The notes below the pieces were generated by a model that searched no databases, was not told the DNA's origin, and saw only the letters and a program-made list of their open reading frames with translations. Below are positions 1-8,220 of a stretch of 64,000 bases of DNA, in pieces (the stretch's first letter is position 1; each line of letters starts with the position of its first letter). Position numbers and translations under genes: made by a program. The DNA is from Pseudarthrobacter sp. NIBRBAC000502772 (GTDB lineage: Bacteria; Actinomycetota; Actinomycetes; Actinomycetales; Micrococcaceae): contig NZ_CP041188.1 in the NCBI RefSeq assembly GCF_006517235.1, forward strand, positions 4,092,001-4,156,000, in the 5' to 3' direction.

Positions 1-1326
1 CTCAGGTCCCTCCTCTTTCGGTGGATCACTGAGGACACCTACCGCGACTTCCTGGCCGTGACGACGCCCGCGTCGGTCGTGGCGGCGAAAGCCCTGCTGG
101 CCGCCGGACCGACACCGCGCGGGCCGCTCGTCGCGCACCGCCAGTACCCCGCCATGGACAAGGTGGTGCACCACCGGCCAGGCTTCGCGGTGAGCGTGAG
201 CGCCTTCTCGAGCCGCGTGTACACGTACGAGTCGATCCAGAACGAGAACCTGCACGGCTGGCACCTGTCCGACGGCATGGTGCTTCTCTACACCGACGAC
301 CTGGGGCACTACAGCGAGGACTACTGGCCGACGGTGGACCCCTACCGCCTGCCCGGCACGACCGTGGACACGGTGCGCCTCGCGAACGGGGCGGGGCACC
401 GCGCGACCAGCGACGCGTCCTGGGTCGGCGGCGCGGCCGTGCCGGGCGAGACCCTCGGCGCCTACGGCCAGGACCTGCGCGCGCAGGTCTCGGACCTGCG
501 GGCCCTCAAGAGCTGGTTCCTCCTGGACGACGCCGTCGTCTGCCTCGGCTCCGGCATCACCGCACCCGGGGCGGCGGGCGTCGAGACGATCGTGGAGAAC
601 CGCAAGGTGCGCGACGGCGCGACGTTCGTCGTCGACGGCGTCGACCAGGGCGCCGTTCCCGGGTGGGCGGGGGCGCTCGGCGACGTGCGGTGGTGCCACC
701 TCACGGGGACGTCGGGCTACGTCTTCCCCGACGGAGCGCGCCTGCACGCGCTGCGTGAGGACCGCACCCATACGTGGCGCGAGATCAACCTCAAGTACGG
801 CACCGACACCCCCGTCACGCGGCCGTACCTCACGGCGTGGCTCGATCACGGCGCCGCACCGGCAGGCGCGGGCTACGCATACGTCATGCTCCCGACCGCG
901 AGCGCCGAGGACACGCGACGCTTCGCGGAGGCGTGCGGCACGGCGGACGGTCTCCGGGTGCTCGAGCGCGACGAGACGGTGCACGCCGTCGCGCTCGGCG
1001 ACACGGTCGCGGCCAACTTCTGGGCCGCTGGGAGCTTCGTGCTGGGGAGCGCGGGGCGCGACGGTTCGGTGGCTGCCGACGGCGCGGCATCCGTCGTCGT
1101 GCATACGGCCACGGCCACGACCACCCACTGGGCCCGTCCCACCCGCGTCGCCCTCAGCGACCCGACGCAGATGCGGCAGGAGATCGTCGTCGACGTCGAC
1201 TTGCCCGGGCTGCGGTTCGTCTCCGCCGACCCCGCGCTGGCCGTCACCCGTCGTGGCAGCGGCTGGCGCCTCGCCGCGCGCACCGCCGGCCTGCGGGGCG
1301 CCACCGTGACCGCCTCGTTCGTCTAA
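1..1326 (+). CDS. Polysaccharide lyase family 8 (hyaluronate/chondroitin/xanthan lyase type), 3' part
   Basis: The frame is already open at base 1, so the gene begins upstream of the window and only its last 441 residues are seen. The stretch around residues 78-90 (NENLHGWHLSDG) and the HTWREINLKYGT stretch near residue 260 are typical of the central and C-terminal beta-sandwich domains of PL8 lyases, secreted enzymes that cleave uronic-acid polysaccharides by beta-elimination. The N-terminal alpha/alpha toroid that carries most of the catalytic Asn-His-Tyr residues lies outside the window, as would any signal peptide. Codon use is more strongly GC-ending than in the genes that follow, which may hint at transfer. 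The exact substrate (hyaluronan, chondroitin, xanthan or alginate) cannot be told from this part. A hairpin follows the stop codon. Confidence 0.85.
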   Translation, partial: LRSLLFRWITEDTYRDFLAVTTPASVVAAKALLAAGPTPRGPLVAHRQYPAMDKVVHHRPGFAVSVSAFSSRVYTYESIQNENLHGWHLSDGMVLLYTDDLGHYSEDYWPTVDPYRLPGTTVDTVRLANGAGHRATSDASWVGGAAVPGETLGAYGQDLRAQVSDLRALKSWFLLDDAVVCLGSGITAPGAAGVETIVENRKVRDGATFVVDGVDQGAVPGWAGALGDVRWCHLTGTSGYVFPDGARLHALREDRTHTWREINLKYGTDTPVTRPYLTAWLDHGAAPAGAGYAYVMLPTASAEDTRRFAEACGTADGLRVLERDETVHAVALGDTVAANFWAAGSFVLGSAGRDGSVAADGAASVVVHTATATTTHWARPTRVALSDPTQMRQEIVVDVDLPGLRFVSADPALAVTRRGSGWRLAARTAGLRGATVTASFV

Positions 1327-1513
1327 CCGACACCATCCCTTGGGAGGTAGCACCACAGCCCGGAAGGCTCCCCGGACGCCGCAATGTGCCCCACGAAGGA
1401 CGCAAGGCATGTGACACGCGCAGTAACAGCAGGCTTGCATCCTGTGACAAAGCTGTCATAGACTGTTCACGGATCCGCTAAACGCCTCCGGCGGGTCTGA
1501 TGCGAACGGAGAT

Positions 1514-1569
1514 ATAGCCCCGGTTCGACGCAACGTGTGATTCGTTTCGTTGCTGAGAACCGGGGCTAT
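1514..1569 (+). terminator. Hairpin after the polysaccharide lyase gene
   Basis: A perfect 13-bp stem (ATAGCCCCGGTTC at 1514-1526, complement at 1557-1569) is continued inward by an imperfect GCAACG/CGTTGC pairing. Only a weak T-rich tail (TTGCATTT) follows. The position after the lyase stop codon suggests a transcription terminator, although it lies about 190 bases downstream. Confidence 0.55.
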
Positions 1570-1597
1570 TGCATTTAACGAACTCCCCCAAGCAAAA

Positions 1598-1640
1598 AGC
1601 GAGGGCCCCGGCCAGGTTCAACCCGGCCGGGGCCCTCGCT
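1598..1640 (-). terminator. Strong Rho-independent terminator of the polyprenyl synthase operon
   Basis: A perfect 16-bp GC-rich stem (1598-1613 with 1625-1640) with an 11-base loop is followed on the minus strand by a run of five T (1598-1594). This is the classical intrinsic terminator shape, placed 15 bases past the stop codon of the gene ending at 1655. Confidence 0.9.
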
Positions 1641-1654
1641 GCAAAAGAAGAGAA

Positions 1655-2755
1655 TCAGCTGGCGCGGTCTACCACAGCCAGGGCGAAGTTGGACAGCGAG
1701 GACTTCACAACACCCTCCGGAAGCGGCGCCAGTGCCGCAATGGCTTCGTCGGCCCAGCGGCGGGCAACCACCCAGGACTCAGCGGTGACAGGGTGCTCGC
1801 GCAGCCCGGCCACGGCGGCAGCCAAGGCAGCGTCGGAGGTCAGGTCCCCATCAATGAGCTTCAAAAGTTCGACGGCGGACTGGTCACCGGCCGCAGCATC
1901 GCGCCGCAGGAACAGAACGGGCAGCGTGGGCACCCCCTCGCGGAGATCCGTACCCGGGGACTTGCCGGACTTCACCTTGACGCCGGTGACATCAATGACG
2001 TCGTCGGCGAGCTGGAAGGCCACGCCCACCTTCTCGCCGTACTCCACCAGCAGGTCCTCGTAGGCCTCGTCGGCACCGGCGAAGATGGCACCGAGCTGGC
2101 CCGATGCGGCCACCAGGGACCCGGTCTTGTCCGCGATGACGGACAGGTAGTGCTCCACCGGATCCTCGTCCGGGCGCGGGCCCACAGTCTCGTGCAGCTG
2201 GCCCAGGCACAGGCGCTCGAACGTCCGCGCCTGGATGCCCAGCGCACGGGAACCAAGCTCGGAGACCAGGATGGACGCGCGAGCGAAGATGAGGTCGCCC
2301 GTGAGTACCGCCACGGAGTTTCCCCAGACCTCGTGGGCCGTGGGGGCGCCGCGGCGGAACGGGGCCGAGTCCATAACGTCGTCGTGGTACAGCGTTGCCA
2401 GGTGGGTCAGTTCAACCACCACGGCCGCCTGGACCACGGCAGGCAGTGAGGCGTCGCCAAGGTGGGCGCAGAGCAGCGTCAACAGCGGCCGGATACGCTT
2501 GCCGCCGGCTTCCACGAGGTGACGCGACGTTGCATCAGCCAGCGGATCGGAGTTGGCAATGGCCTCGCGGAGCTTCTTCTCCACGCGGGCCAGGTTATTG
2601 GTGATGGCGGGGCCCAGCTCGGCGTCCTCCGCGATGGCCGCAAAGCCCGCGGGCAGCTGCAGCCCCGTGGCAATGGCGGTGGTATTGAGGCTGGGTTCGG
2701 AGTCCGGCAGGCCGTGCCCGGCGTGCGTCCAGCTGTGGTCTGCGGAGTTAGTCAC
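1655..2755 (-). CDS. Polyprenyl diphosphate synthase (GrcC-like)
   Basis: This 366-residue trans-isoprenyl diphosphate synthase condenses isopentenyl units on an allylic primer. Both aspartate-rich Mg2+ motifs are visible: the first is the degenerate form LYHDDVMD (near residue 120) and the second is FQLADDVID (near residue 250). The GTG start at 2755 overlaps the stop codon of the upstream menJ-like gene (GTGA), so the two are translationally coupled. Together with the neighbouring MenG and MenJ-like genes, this points to synthesis of the menaquinone side chain; mycobacteria have the same neighbourhood (grcC1, menJ, menG). Product chain length cannot be read from the sequence. A strong terminator follows. 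Confidence 0.92.
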   Translation of the reverse strand: MTNSADHSWTHAGHGLPDSEPSLNTTAIATGLQLPAGFAAIAEDAELGPAITNNLARVEKKLREAIANSDPLADATSRHLVEAGGKRIRPLLTLLCAHLGDASLPAVVQAAVVVELTHLATLYHDDVMDSAPFRRGAPTAHEVWGNSVAVLTGDLIFARASILVSELGSRALGIQARTFERLCLGQLHETVGPRPDEDPVEHYLSVIADKTGSLVAASGQLGAIFAGADEAYEDLLVEYGEKVGVAFQLADDVIDVTGVKVKSGKSPGTDLREGVPTLPVLFLRRDAAAGDQSAVELLKLIDGDLTSDAALAAAVAGLREHPVTAESWVVARRWADEAIAALAPLPEGVVKSSLSNFALAVVDRAS

Positions 2756-4083
2756 GGGTTAACCCTAACTTTTTGTTGCGGATACCGCTGATTCGAGGCC
2801 GACGGGGTGTTGGAGGTGGCCGGAACCAGCGACTCCAGGACGCGGATGGCCCGGTCCTCGAAGCCTTTCGCGGCCGGGTCCGTCAGGTTTGCGAGCAGCC
2901 GCACCACAAAGCGCATCAGCACGGGAATGGGCATCCCGGTCCGCAGCGCGAGCTTCATCACGGCGGGTTTTCCAATCAGCGCGGCAAATGCCCGGCCCAG
3001 CGTGAAGTGCGATCCCCACTGCCCCCGCACATAGTCCGCGTACCCCGCGAGGTGCGCGTCGGCGTCGTACATTGCCCCCGCAGCAGAGGAACGGGCGGAC
3101 GCGTCGATGATGAACTCCGCCGCGAACCGTGCCGATTCCATCGCGTAGGAGATGCCCTCGCCGTTGAACGGGGAGACCATGCCGCCGGCGTCGCCCAGGA
3201 GCAGGAGGCCGGGCGAGTAGTGCGGGGTGCGGTTGAAGCCCATGGGCAACGCGGCGCCGCGGATTTCGCCCACCTGGTTGTCCGGGGTGAAGCCCCACTC
3301 GGCGGGCATGGCGGCGGTCCATTCGCGCAGGACCTGCTTGTAGTCGAGCTTGCCGAATTCCTTGGACGAGTTCAGGATGCCGAGGCCCACGTTGGAGGTG
3401 CCGTCGCCGACGCCGAACACCCAGCCGTAGCCGGGGAGCAGTTTTCCGTCGCGGCCGGGGAGCTCCAGCCAGCCTTCCATCCAGTCGTCATCGTGCCGGG
3501 GCGAGGTGAAGTAGGTGCGGACGGCGACGCCGAGGGGTCGGTCGTCGCGCTTGTGGATGCCCAGCGACACGGCGGTTCGCGTCGAGTTGCCGTCTGCGGC
3601 GAGTACGACGTCGGCGCTGAAGTCACGTGACTCCCCCGTCTTGCGTCCGGACTCGTCCAGGAGCGCTGCGCGGACACCGGTCACGCGGCCGTCCTCCGAG
3701 CGCAGTGCCTCGGTGACGCTGTGCCGCTCGAGGATTTCGGCGCCTGCGGCCTGGGCGTGGCGGGCCAGTTCCTCGTCGAAGCCCAGCCGCGTCCGGATCA
3801 GGCCGTACTGCGGGAAGTCGGAGACCTCGGGCCAGGGCAGTTCGATGGTGCGGCCACCGGCGATCAGGCGAAGGCCCTTGTTCCGGCGCCAGCCGTCCGC
3901 TTCAGGGTGCGGCAGGCCGAGCTTCTGGATTTCGCGGACTGCCCGCGGGGTGAGGCCGTCGCCGCAGACCTTCTCGCGCGGAAAGCTGGTTTTCTCCAGG
4001 ACGGTCACGCTGATGCCGGCCTTGGCAAGGTAGTACGCGGCGGTGGAACCGGCTGGCCCCGCGCCGACAATCAGAACATTCAC
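2752..4083 (-). CDS. menJ: Geranylgeranyl reductase family FAD oxidoreductase, probable menaquinone reductase MenJ
   Basis: This 443-residue flavoprotein starts with the dinucleotide-binding motif GAGPAGSTAAYYLA, followed by the family segments REKVCGDGLTPRAV (about residue 40) and LLLGDAGGMVSPFNGEGISYAM (about residue 295; the FAD-binding GD motif). It belongs to the geranylgeranyl reductase family, which saturates isoprenoid double bonds. In mycobacteria the same gene beside menG and grcC1 is MenJ, which reduces one isoprene unit of menaquinone to give MK-9(II-H2); Arthrobacter makes such dihydrogenated menaquinones. The start is GTG at 4083, three bases after the menG stop. Reduction of phytoene-type or archaeal-type lipids is a less likely alternative. 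Confidence 0.85.
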   Translation of the reverse strand: MNVLIVGAGPAGSTAAYYLAKAGISVTVLEKTSFPREKVCGDGLTPRAVREIQKLGLPHPEADGWRRNKGLRLIAGGRTIELPWPEVSDFPQYGLIRTRLGFDEELARHAQAAGAEILERHSVTEALRSEDGRVTGVRAALLDESGRKTGESRDFSADVVLAADGNSTRTAVSLGIHKRDDRPLGVAVRTYFTSPRHDDDWMEGWLELPGRDGKLLPGYGWVFGVGDGTSNVGLGILNSSKEFGKLDYKQVLREWTAAMPAEWGFTPDNQVGEIRGAALPMGFNRTPHYSPGLLLLGDAGGMVSPFNGEGISYAMESARFAAEFIIDASARSSAAGAMYDADAHLAGYADYVRGQWGSHFTLGRAFAALIGKPAVMKLALRTGMPIPVLMRFVVRLLANLTDPAAKGFEDRAIRVLESLVPATSNTPSASNQRYPQQKVRVNP

Positions 4084-4086
4084 AGG

Positions 4087-4866
4087 TCAGCGCTGGATGT
4101 TGCGGCGAAGCTTGGCCACGGGGCCCTTGTGTGCGGCGATGGCCTCCGCTGCGCCCTCCGGCGTGGATTCCAGCGGCTTGGTGGCACGGTGCACGGCCAC
4201 GATCCCGCCGGTCAGGTTGCGGTACGTGACCTTTTCCCACCCGGATTCCTGCAGCCAGGCGGCCAGGTGGTCCTGGTCCGGCCAGGCGCGGATGGACTCG
4301 GCGAGGTACACGTAGGCGTCCGGGTTGGAGGCCACCTTCACGGCGATGGCCGGCAGGGCGCGCATGAGGTATTCCGTATACATGGTGCGCCACAGCGGAA
4401 CCACGGGCTGGGAGAACTCGGCGATGACCAGCTTGCCGCCCGGCTTGGTGACGCGGAGCATCTCGGCCAGCGCCTTCTTGGGCTCGTTGACATTGCGCAG
4501 CCCGAACGAAATGGTGCTGGCGTCGAAGCTGTTGTCCGCGAACGGCAGGTTGGTGGCGTCGCCGGCAACGAAGTTGATGTCCGGGCGGCGGCGCTTGCCC
4601 ACCTTGAGCATGCCGAGGGAGAAATCGCAGGCGATGACATCTATGCCCGCATCGGCATATGGCTCGCTGGAGGTGCCGGTTCCCGCGGCCAGGTCCAGCA
4701 CCCGCTGGCCCCGTTTCATATCCATGGCGTCCACCACGATCCTGCGCCAACGGCGGGTTTGCCCCATGGAGAGGACATCGTTGACGACGTCGTACTTAGG
4801 TGCGACGTCGTCAAACATCGTGGCTACTTCGTCCGGACGCTTTTCCAAGGATGCTCGGTTCACCAT
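4087..4866 (-). CDS. menG: Demethylmenaquinone methyltransferase
   Basis: The 259-residue product is a UbiE/MenG-family SAM-dependent C-methyltransferase, which adds the final ring methyl group to demethylmenaquinone. Visible family marks are the N-terminal segment ending [13 protein letters not shown], the SAM-binding motif [12 protein letters not shown] (about residue 57), and the later SFGLRNV and [11 protein letters not shown] segments. Length is slightly above the usual 230-250. It starts at ATG 4866, only nine bases after the stop of the dehydrogenase gene, and is followed after three bases by the MenJ-like gene. MenG, MenJ and the prenyl synthase therefore form one unit. Confidence 0.93.
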   Translation of the reverse strand: MVNRASLEKRPDEVATMFDDVAPKYDVVNDVLSMGQTRRWRRIVVDAMDMKRGQRVLDLAAGTGTSSEPYADAGIDVIACDFSLGMLKVGKRRRPDINFVAGDATNLPFADNSFDASTISFGLRNVNEPKKALAEMLRVTKPGGKLVIAEFSQPVVPLWRTMYTEYLMRALPAIAVKVASNPDAYVYLAESIRAWPDQDHLAAWLQESGWEKVTYRNLTGGIVAVHRATKPLESTPEGAAEAIAAHKGPVAKLRRNIQR

Positions 4867-4875
4867 GCAATTGTC

Positions 4876-5892
4876 TCAGACAAACTTGAGAAGGACTTTC
4901 GACGAGCCCGTCCCCCGGTCCGAAGCCACGGCAAACGCCTCGGCCACGTCACCGGCGTCGAACGTGTGCGTCAGCAGCGGCTCAACATCCAGCCCGTCCG
5001 CCAGGTAGGCCAGGGCGTCATCCAGTTCGTCCGCGAAGCGGAAGGTCCCGCGGTAGTCGATCTCACGGAAGACGAGTGCGGCGAGCTCGGCCGTCACGGG
5101 CCCGGCCGGCAGGTTGCCCACCTGGACCACGACGCCGCCGCGGCGCACGGCCGCGAGGACACCGCCCAGTGCGCGGGCAGCGCCGGAGGCCTCGAACGCA
5201 ACATCCACCTCGGGAAGCTGCGCGCCGTAACCCACCAGCACGACGCCGTCGGCTCCCATCCGTTTGGCGATCGCCAGCGAAGTCTCCGAGAGATCACTGG
5301 CGATGACGCTGGCAGCGCCGGCACGGCGGGCGGCGGCCACCAGCAGCGCGCCGATGGGCCCGGCGCCGTTCACCAGAACGTCTTTGCCGGCGAGGCTGCC
5401 GGCCCGGCCGACGGCGTGGATCGCCACCGCGAGCGGTTCGGCGACGGCGGCCTGCCGGGTGGTGACGCCGTCGGGCAGGCGGCGGAGCTGGCCCGCCGGG
5501 ACGGCCTTGCGGGAGGCGAAGGCGCCGTCCGTATGGGGCCGGTGCGCGGCGCTGCCGTAGTAGGTGACCTGCGGGCAGAGGTTGGTGCGACCGGCGAGAC
5601 AGTCAGTGCATTCGCCGCAGTACACGGCCGGGTGGACGGTCACGGCGTCGCCCACCGCGAAGCCCTCCACACCGTCACCAACAAGGGAGATCCGGCCGGC
5701 CACCTCGTGACCCAGGACCATGGGATCGGCCAGGATGCTCAGCCCGGAGGCGCCGTGGGCGACGTAGTGCAGGTCCGAGCCGCAGATCCCGCCGTATTCG
5801 ACGTCGACGATCACCGAGCCGGCCGGGCAGTCCGGGTCCGGACGGTCCTCGAGGCGCAGGTCTCCGGCGGAATGGACAACTACGGCTTTCAA
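4876..5892 (-). CDS. Zinc-dependent L-idonate 5-dehydrogenase-like MDR oxidoreductase
   Basis: This is a 338-residue medium-chain dehydrogenase. The catalytic zinc segment GGICGSDLHY, the GHEVAG histidine, the structural zinc cysteines in CGECTDCLAGRTNLC, and the NAD(P) fold NGAGPIGALL are all present. The GGICGSDLHY form is typical of L-idonate 5-dehydrogenases. I place the start at TTG 5892 because it overlaps the stop codon of the transporter gene (TTGA) and has GGAGG seven bases upstream; no in-frame ATG gives the expected N-terminus. With the MHS transporter and the divergent GntR regulator it probably forms a sugar-acid (idonate/gluconate-like) uptake and oxidation module. The precise substrate is inferred. 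Confidence 0.85.
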   Translation of the reverse strand: MKAVVVHSAGDLRLEDRPDPDCPAGSVIVDVEYGGICGSDLHYVAHGASGLSILADPMVLGHEVAGRISLVGDGVEGFAVGDAVTVHPAVYCGECTDCLAGRTNLCPQVTYYGSAAHRPHTDGAFASRKAVPAGQLRRLPDGVTTRQAAVAEPLAVAIHAVGRAGSLAGKDVLVNGAGPIGALLVAAARRAGAASVIASDLSETSLAIAKRMGADGVVLVGYGAQLPEVDVAFEASGAARALGGVLAAVRRGGVVVQVGNLPAGPVTAELAALVFREIDYRGTFRFADELDDALAYLADGLDVEPLLTHTFDAGDVAEAFAVASDRGTGSSKVLLKFV

Positions 5893-7277
5893 ACTGCATC
5901 CTCCACGAGTGTCAGGTCGCGTCCCTTGGTTTCCGGGGCGAAGAAAGTGGCCACAAAGGCGATGGCGGAGTAGAGGACCATCATTCCGGCCACCGGCCAC
6001 CAGGAGTTGGTGAACAGGGCCAGCAGGCCGGCGGCGATGATGGGGGCGAGGCCGCCGGAGAGCACACCGCCGATTTCCTTGGCCATAGCCAGCTGGGTGT
6101 AGCGGTTGCGGGAGCCGAAAAGTTCGTTCACGTAGGCCGACTGGACCGAGAACATGCCCAGCACGGAGACGGACAGGCCGATGATCAGCGCCAGCGAGAC
6201 CAGGAACGGATCGCGGGACTGCATCATCAGCAGGGCCGGGACGGCGAAGCACATCTGGAAGCCGGACAGGGCGCGGTACATGCTGCGGCGACCGAATTTG
6301 TCGGAGAGCCAGCCGGCCAGCGGAACCGTGGCGAAGCCGAGGAACGAGCCGATCAGCAGCGCGAAGGTGCCCACGCTCTTGTCCATGCTCAAGCCCGTGA
6401 CGATGTAGCCGATGAGGAAAGTCTGGATCATGGCCGAGTTGCCGGATTCGCCGATCCGCAGTGCCATGGCCAGGAAGAAGGCCTTGCCCTTGCGCTTGGT
6501 TTTGGCGGCCAGCGCGGTGGGTGCTTCGGCGGACTGCCCGACGGCGGCGCCGGACTCAGCGGCGAAGGCGGCGGCAGCAGCGGCGTCGGCGATTTCCTGC
6601 GCACGGGCGGCCTCGAAGACGGGGCTTTCCTTGAGGTTGCGGCGCATCCAGAGGGCGTACAGCGTGATGCCGATGCTGGCGATGAACGGCAGGCGCCAGC
6701 CCCAGCTCATGAGTGCTTCTTCGGGCAGGAGCGTCAGCAGGACCCACAGGCCGGAGGCCAGCAGCGTGCCGGAGTTGGTGCCGAGACAGACGAAGGAGGC
6801 GATCAGGCCACGCTTCTTGGGCGGGGCATATTCGGCCAGCATGACCGATGCACCGGAGAGTTCTGCGCCGGCGCCGAAGCCCTGGGCGAGGCGGAGGAAC
6901 ACGAGGATGACCGGCGCGGCGAGGCCGATCTGGGCGTAGCCGGGCAGGAAGCCGATAAGCATGGTGGAGACGCCCATCATCATGATGGTGATGACCAGGA
7001 CCTTCTTGCGGCCCACGCGGTCACCCATGCGGCCGAAGAACCAGGCGCCCACCGGGCGGGCCAGGAAGCCCACGCCGTAGGTCATGAAGGCGATCAGCAG
7101 GCCCACTACGGGGTCGAAGTTGGGGAAGAAGATTTTGGGGAAGATGATGGCGGCGGCCAGCGAATAGAGCTGGAAGTCCATGTATTCCATGGCCGTTCCG
7201 AGCCAGCCGGATACTGCAGTCCTGATCAGGTCTTTGGATGAGCGCTGGGTGGCGCCTACCTGGATTGTTGCCGTCAT
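5889..7277 (-). CDS. MFS transporter, metabolite:H+ symporter (MHS) family
   Basis: The 462-residue membrane protein has about twelve hydrophobic segments and the MHS-family signatures: the N-terminal GWLGTAMEYMDFQLYSLAA, the loop 2-3 motif GRMGDRVGRKKVL, and a second copy GWLSDKFGRRSMY around residue 315. A 40-residue Ala-rich charged loop sits between helices 6 and 7 (about residues 228-268). MHS proteins import organic acids such as shikimate, citrate or proline-betaine with protons. The coupled dehydrogenase downstream suggests a sugar acid as cargo. It starts at ATG 7277, divergent from the GntR gene at 7480. Confidence 0.88.
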   Translation of the reverse strand: MTATIQVGATQRSSKDLIRTAVSGWLGTAMEYMDFQLYSLAAAIIFPKIFFPNFDPVVGLLIAFMTYGVGFLARPVGAWFFGRMGDRVGRKKVLVITIMMMGVSTMLIGFLPGYAQIGLAAPVILVFLRLAQGFGAGAELSGASVMLAEYAPPKKRGLIASFVCLGTNSGTLLASGLWVLLTLLPEEALMSWGWRLPFIASIGITLYALWMRRNLKESPVFEAARAQEIADAAAAAAFAAESGAAVGQSAEAPTALAAKTKRKGKAFFLAMALRIGESGNSAMIQTFLIGYIVTGLSMDKSVGTFALLIGSFLGFATVPLAGWLSDKFGRRSMYRALSGFQMCFAVPALLMMQSRDPFLVSLALIIGLSVSVLGMFSVQSAYVNELFGSRNRYTQLAMAKEIGGVLSGGLAPIIAAGLLALFTNSWWPVAGMMVLYSAIAFVATFFAPETKGRDLTLVEDAV

Positions 7278-7348
7278 GAACCCCTCTGTTCTACGGGCCT
7301 GGCCGGATGCACAGCTTCAATGATGCGGCATGGCCAGACGTCTTGGTC

Positions 7349-7369
7349 TTGTCCCCTTCATCGGGACAA
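7349..7369. promoter_or_regulatory. Probable GntR operator (inverted repeat)
   Basis: The perfect inverted repeat TTGTCCC-N7-GGGACAA lies in the divergent region between the MHS transporter (start 7277) and the GntR gene (start 7480). A direct repeat ACTGCCAT occurs just beyond it (7372-7379 and 7386-7393). The location suggests an operator for the adjacent regulator; no consensus for this GntR is known to me. Confidence 0.45.
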
Positions 7370-7479
7370 CGACTGCCATTCAAGCACTGCCATACCAGTG
7401 TGTCAAGAGATGACGCAGCTTGATTCCTGGACCCTTGCGGACTGTGCCCGGGGCCAGGCGGCACGGCTACTGTGGAAGC

Positions 7480-8193
7480 ATGGCCGCCCCCGACACCACC
7501 CCGCGCATTTCCGCCCGGATGATGGCGTACGCGCAGATCCGTGAGCGCATCATCTCCGGCGAGGACGCGCCCGGGACCCTCCTCTCCGAGAACGAACTGG
7601 CGCACCACCTGGGCACCAGCCGCCAGCCCATCCGAGAAGCCCTGATGCTCATCGCGCAGGAAGGGCTCGTGGAGGTCCGCCCGCAGAGCGGCACCTACGT
7701 GACCTACCTCGATCCGGATATCGTGGCGCAGGCCCAGTTCATCCGCGAGGCCATCGAGGTGGCGTCGCTGGCTGACTGCGCCCGCAACATCACCCCTGAA
7801 AACGCAGCCGCGCTCTACGAACTCCTGGACCGGCAGGACACCTGCACCACCCGCGAGGAGTTCTACCCGCTGGACGAGGACTTCCACCGGACCCTGCTAG
7901 CCATCGCCGGCCACGAAACAGCCTGGGCCACCGTCTCCAACGCCAAAGGCCACCTGGACCGCGCCCGCTACCTGGGACTCAGCGGCTACCGCGGCATCAC
8001 GGAGTACGCGGCCGACCACCGACGCGTGCTGGACGCGATCCTCGCCGGCGACCTTTCGGCTGCGGAAGACGGGCTGCGCAGCCACCTGCGCTTCATCCTG
8101 GACGACGTCGCGAGCATGCGCGCCGCACGGCCGGACCTGTTCTCCGCCCCTGCCGTCCCCGAGCGACGCACGGGGCGTCCGGCCCGGGTCTGA
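7480..8193 (+). CDS. GntR-family (FCD type) transcriptional regulator
   Basis: The 237-residue protein has an N-terminal winged helix-turn-helix (residues 10-75, with LSENELAHHLGTSRQPIREAL) and a C-terminal all-helical FCD ligand domain containing the metal or ligand residues DEDFHRTLLAIAGH and ADHRRVLDAI. I chose ATG 7480 because translation from the earlier possible start adds a low-quality segment with no domain. It is divergent from the sugar-acid transporter and dehydrogenase genes and probably represses them, with release by a sugar acid. MenF starts 27 bases after its stop. Confidence 0.9.
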   Translation: MAAPDTTPRISARMMAYAQIRERIISGEDAPGTLLSENELAHHLGTSRQPIREALMLIAQEGLVEVRPQSGTYVTYLDPDIVAQAQFIREAIEVASLADCARNITPENAAALYELLDRQDTCTTREEFYPLDEDFHRTLLAIAGHETAWATVSNAKGHLDRARYLGLSGYRGITEYAADHRRVLDAILAGDLSAAEDGLRSHLRFILDDVASMRAARPDLFSAPAVPERRTGRPARV

Positions 8194-8220
8194 CACGCGC
8201 GGGAGTAATGTTGTCTCATC

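Larger units (their letters stand above)
1327..1654. other. Gene-free stretch between convergent genes
   Basis: I see no convincing coding sequence in these 328 bases. They hold two adjacent hairpins, one after the lyase on the plus strand (1514-1569) and one after the polyprenyl synthase on the minus strand (1598-1640). The remainder (about 1330-1510) shows no recognisable motif. Confidence 0.7.

Noticed and set aside
3721..5973. 750-residue plus-strand frame opposite menJ, menG and the dehydrogenase
   Set aside because: It lies antisense to three genes with clear catalytic motifs, has no recognisable domain, and its composition (Gly, Val, Arg and His rich) is typical of a GC-rich shadow.
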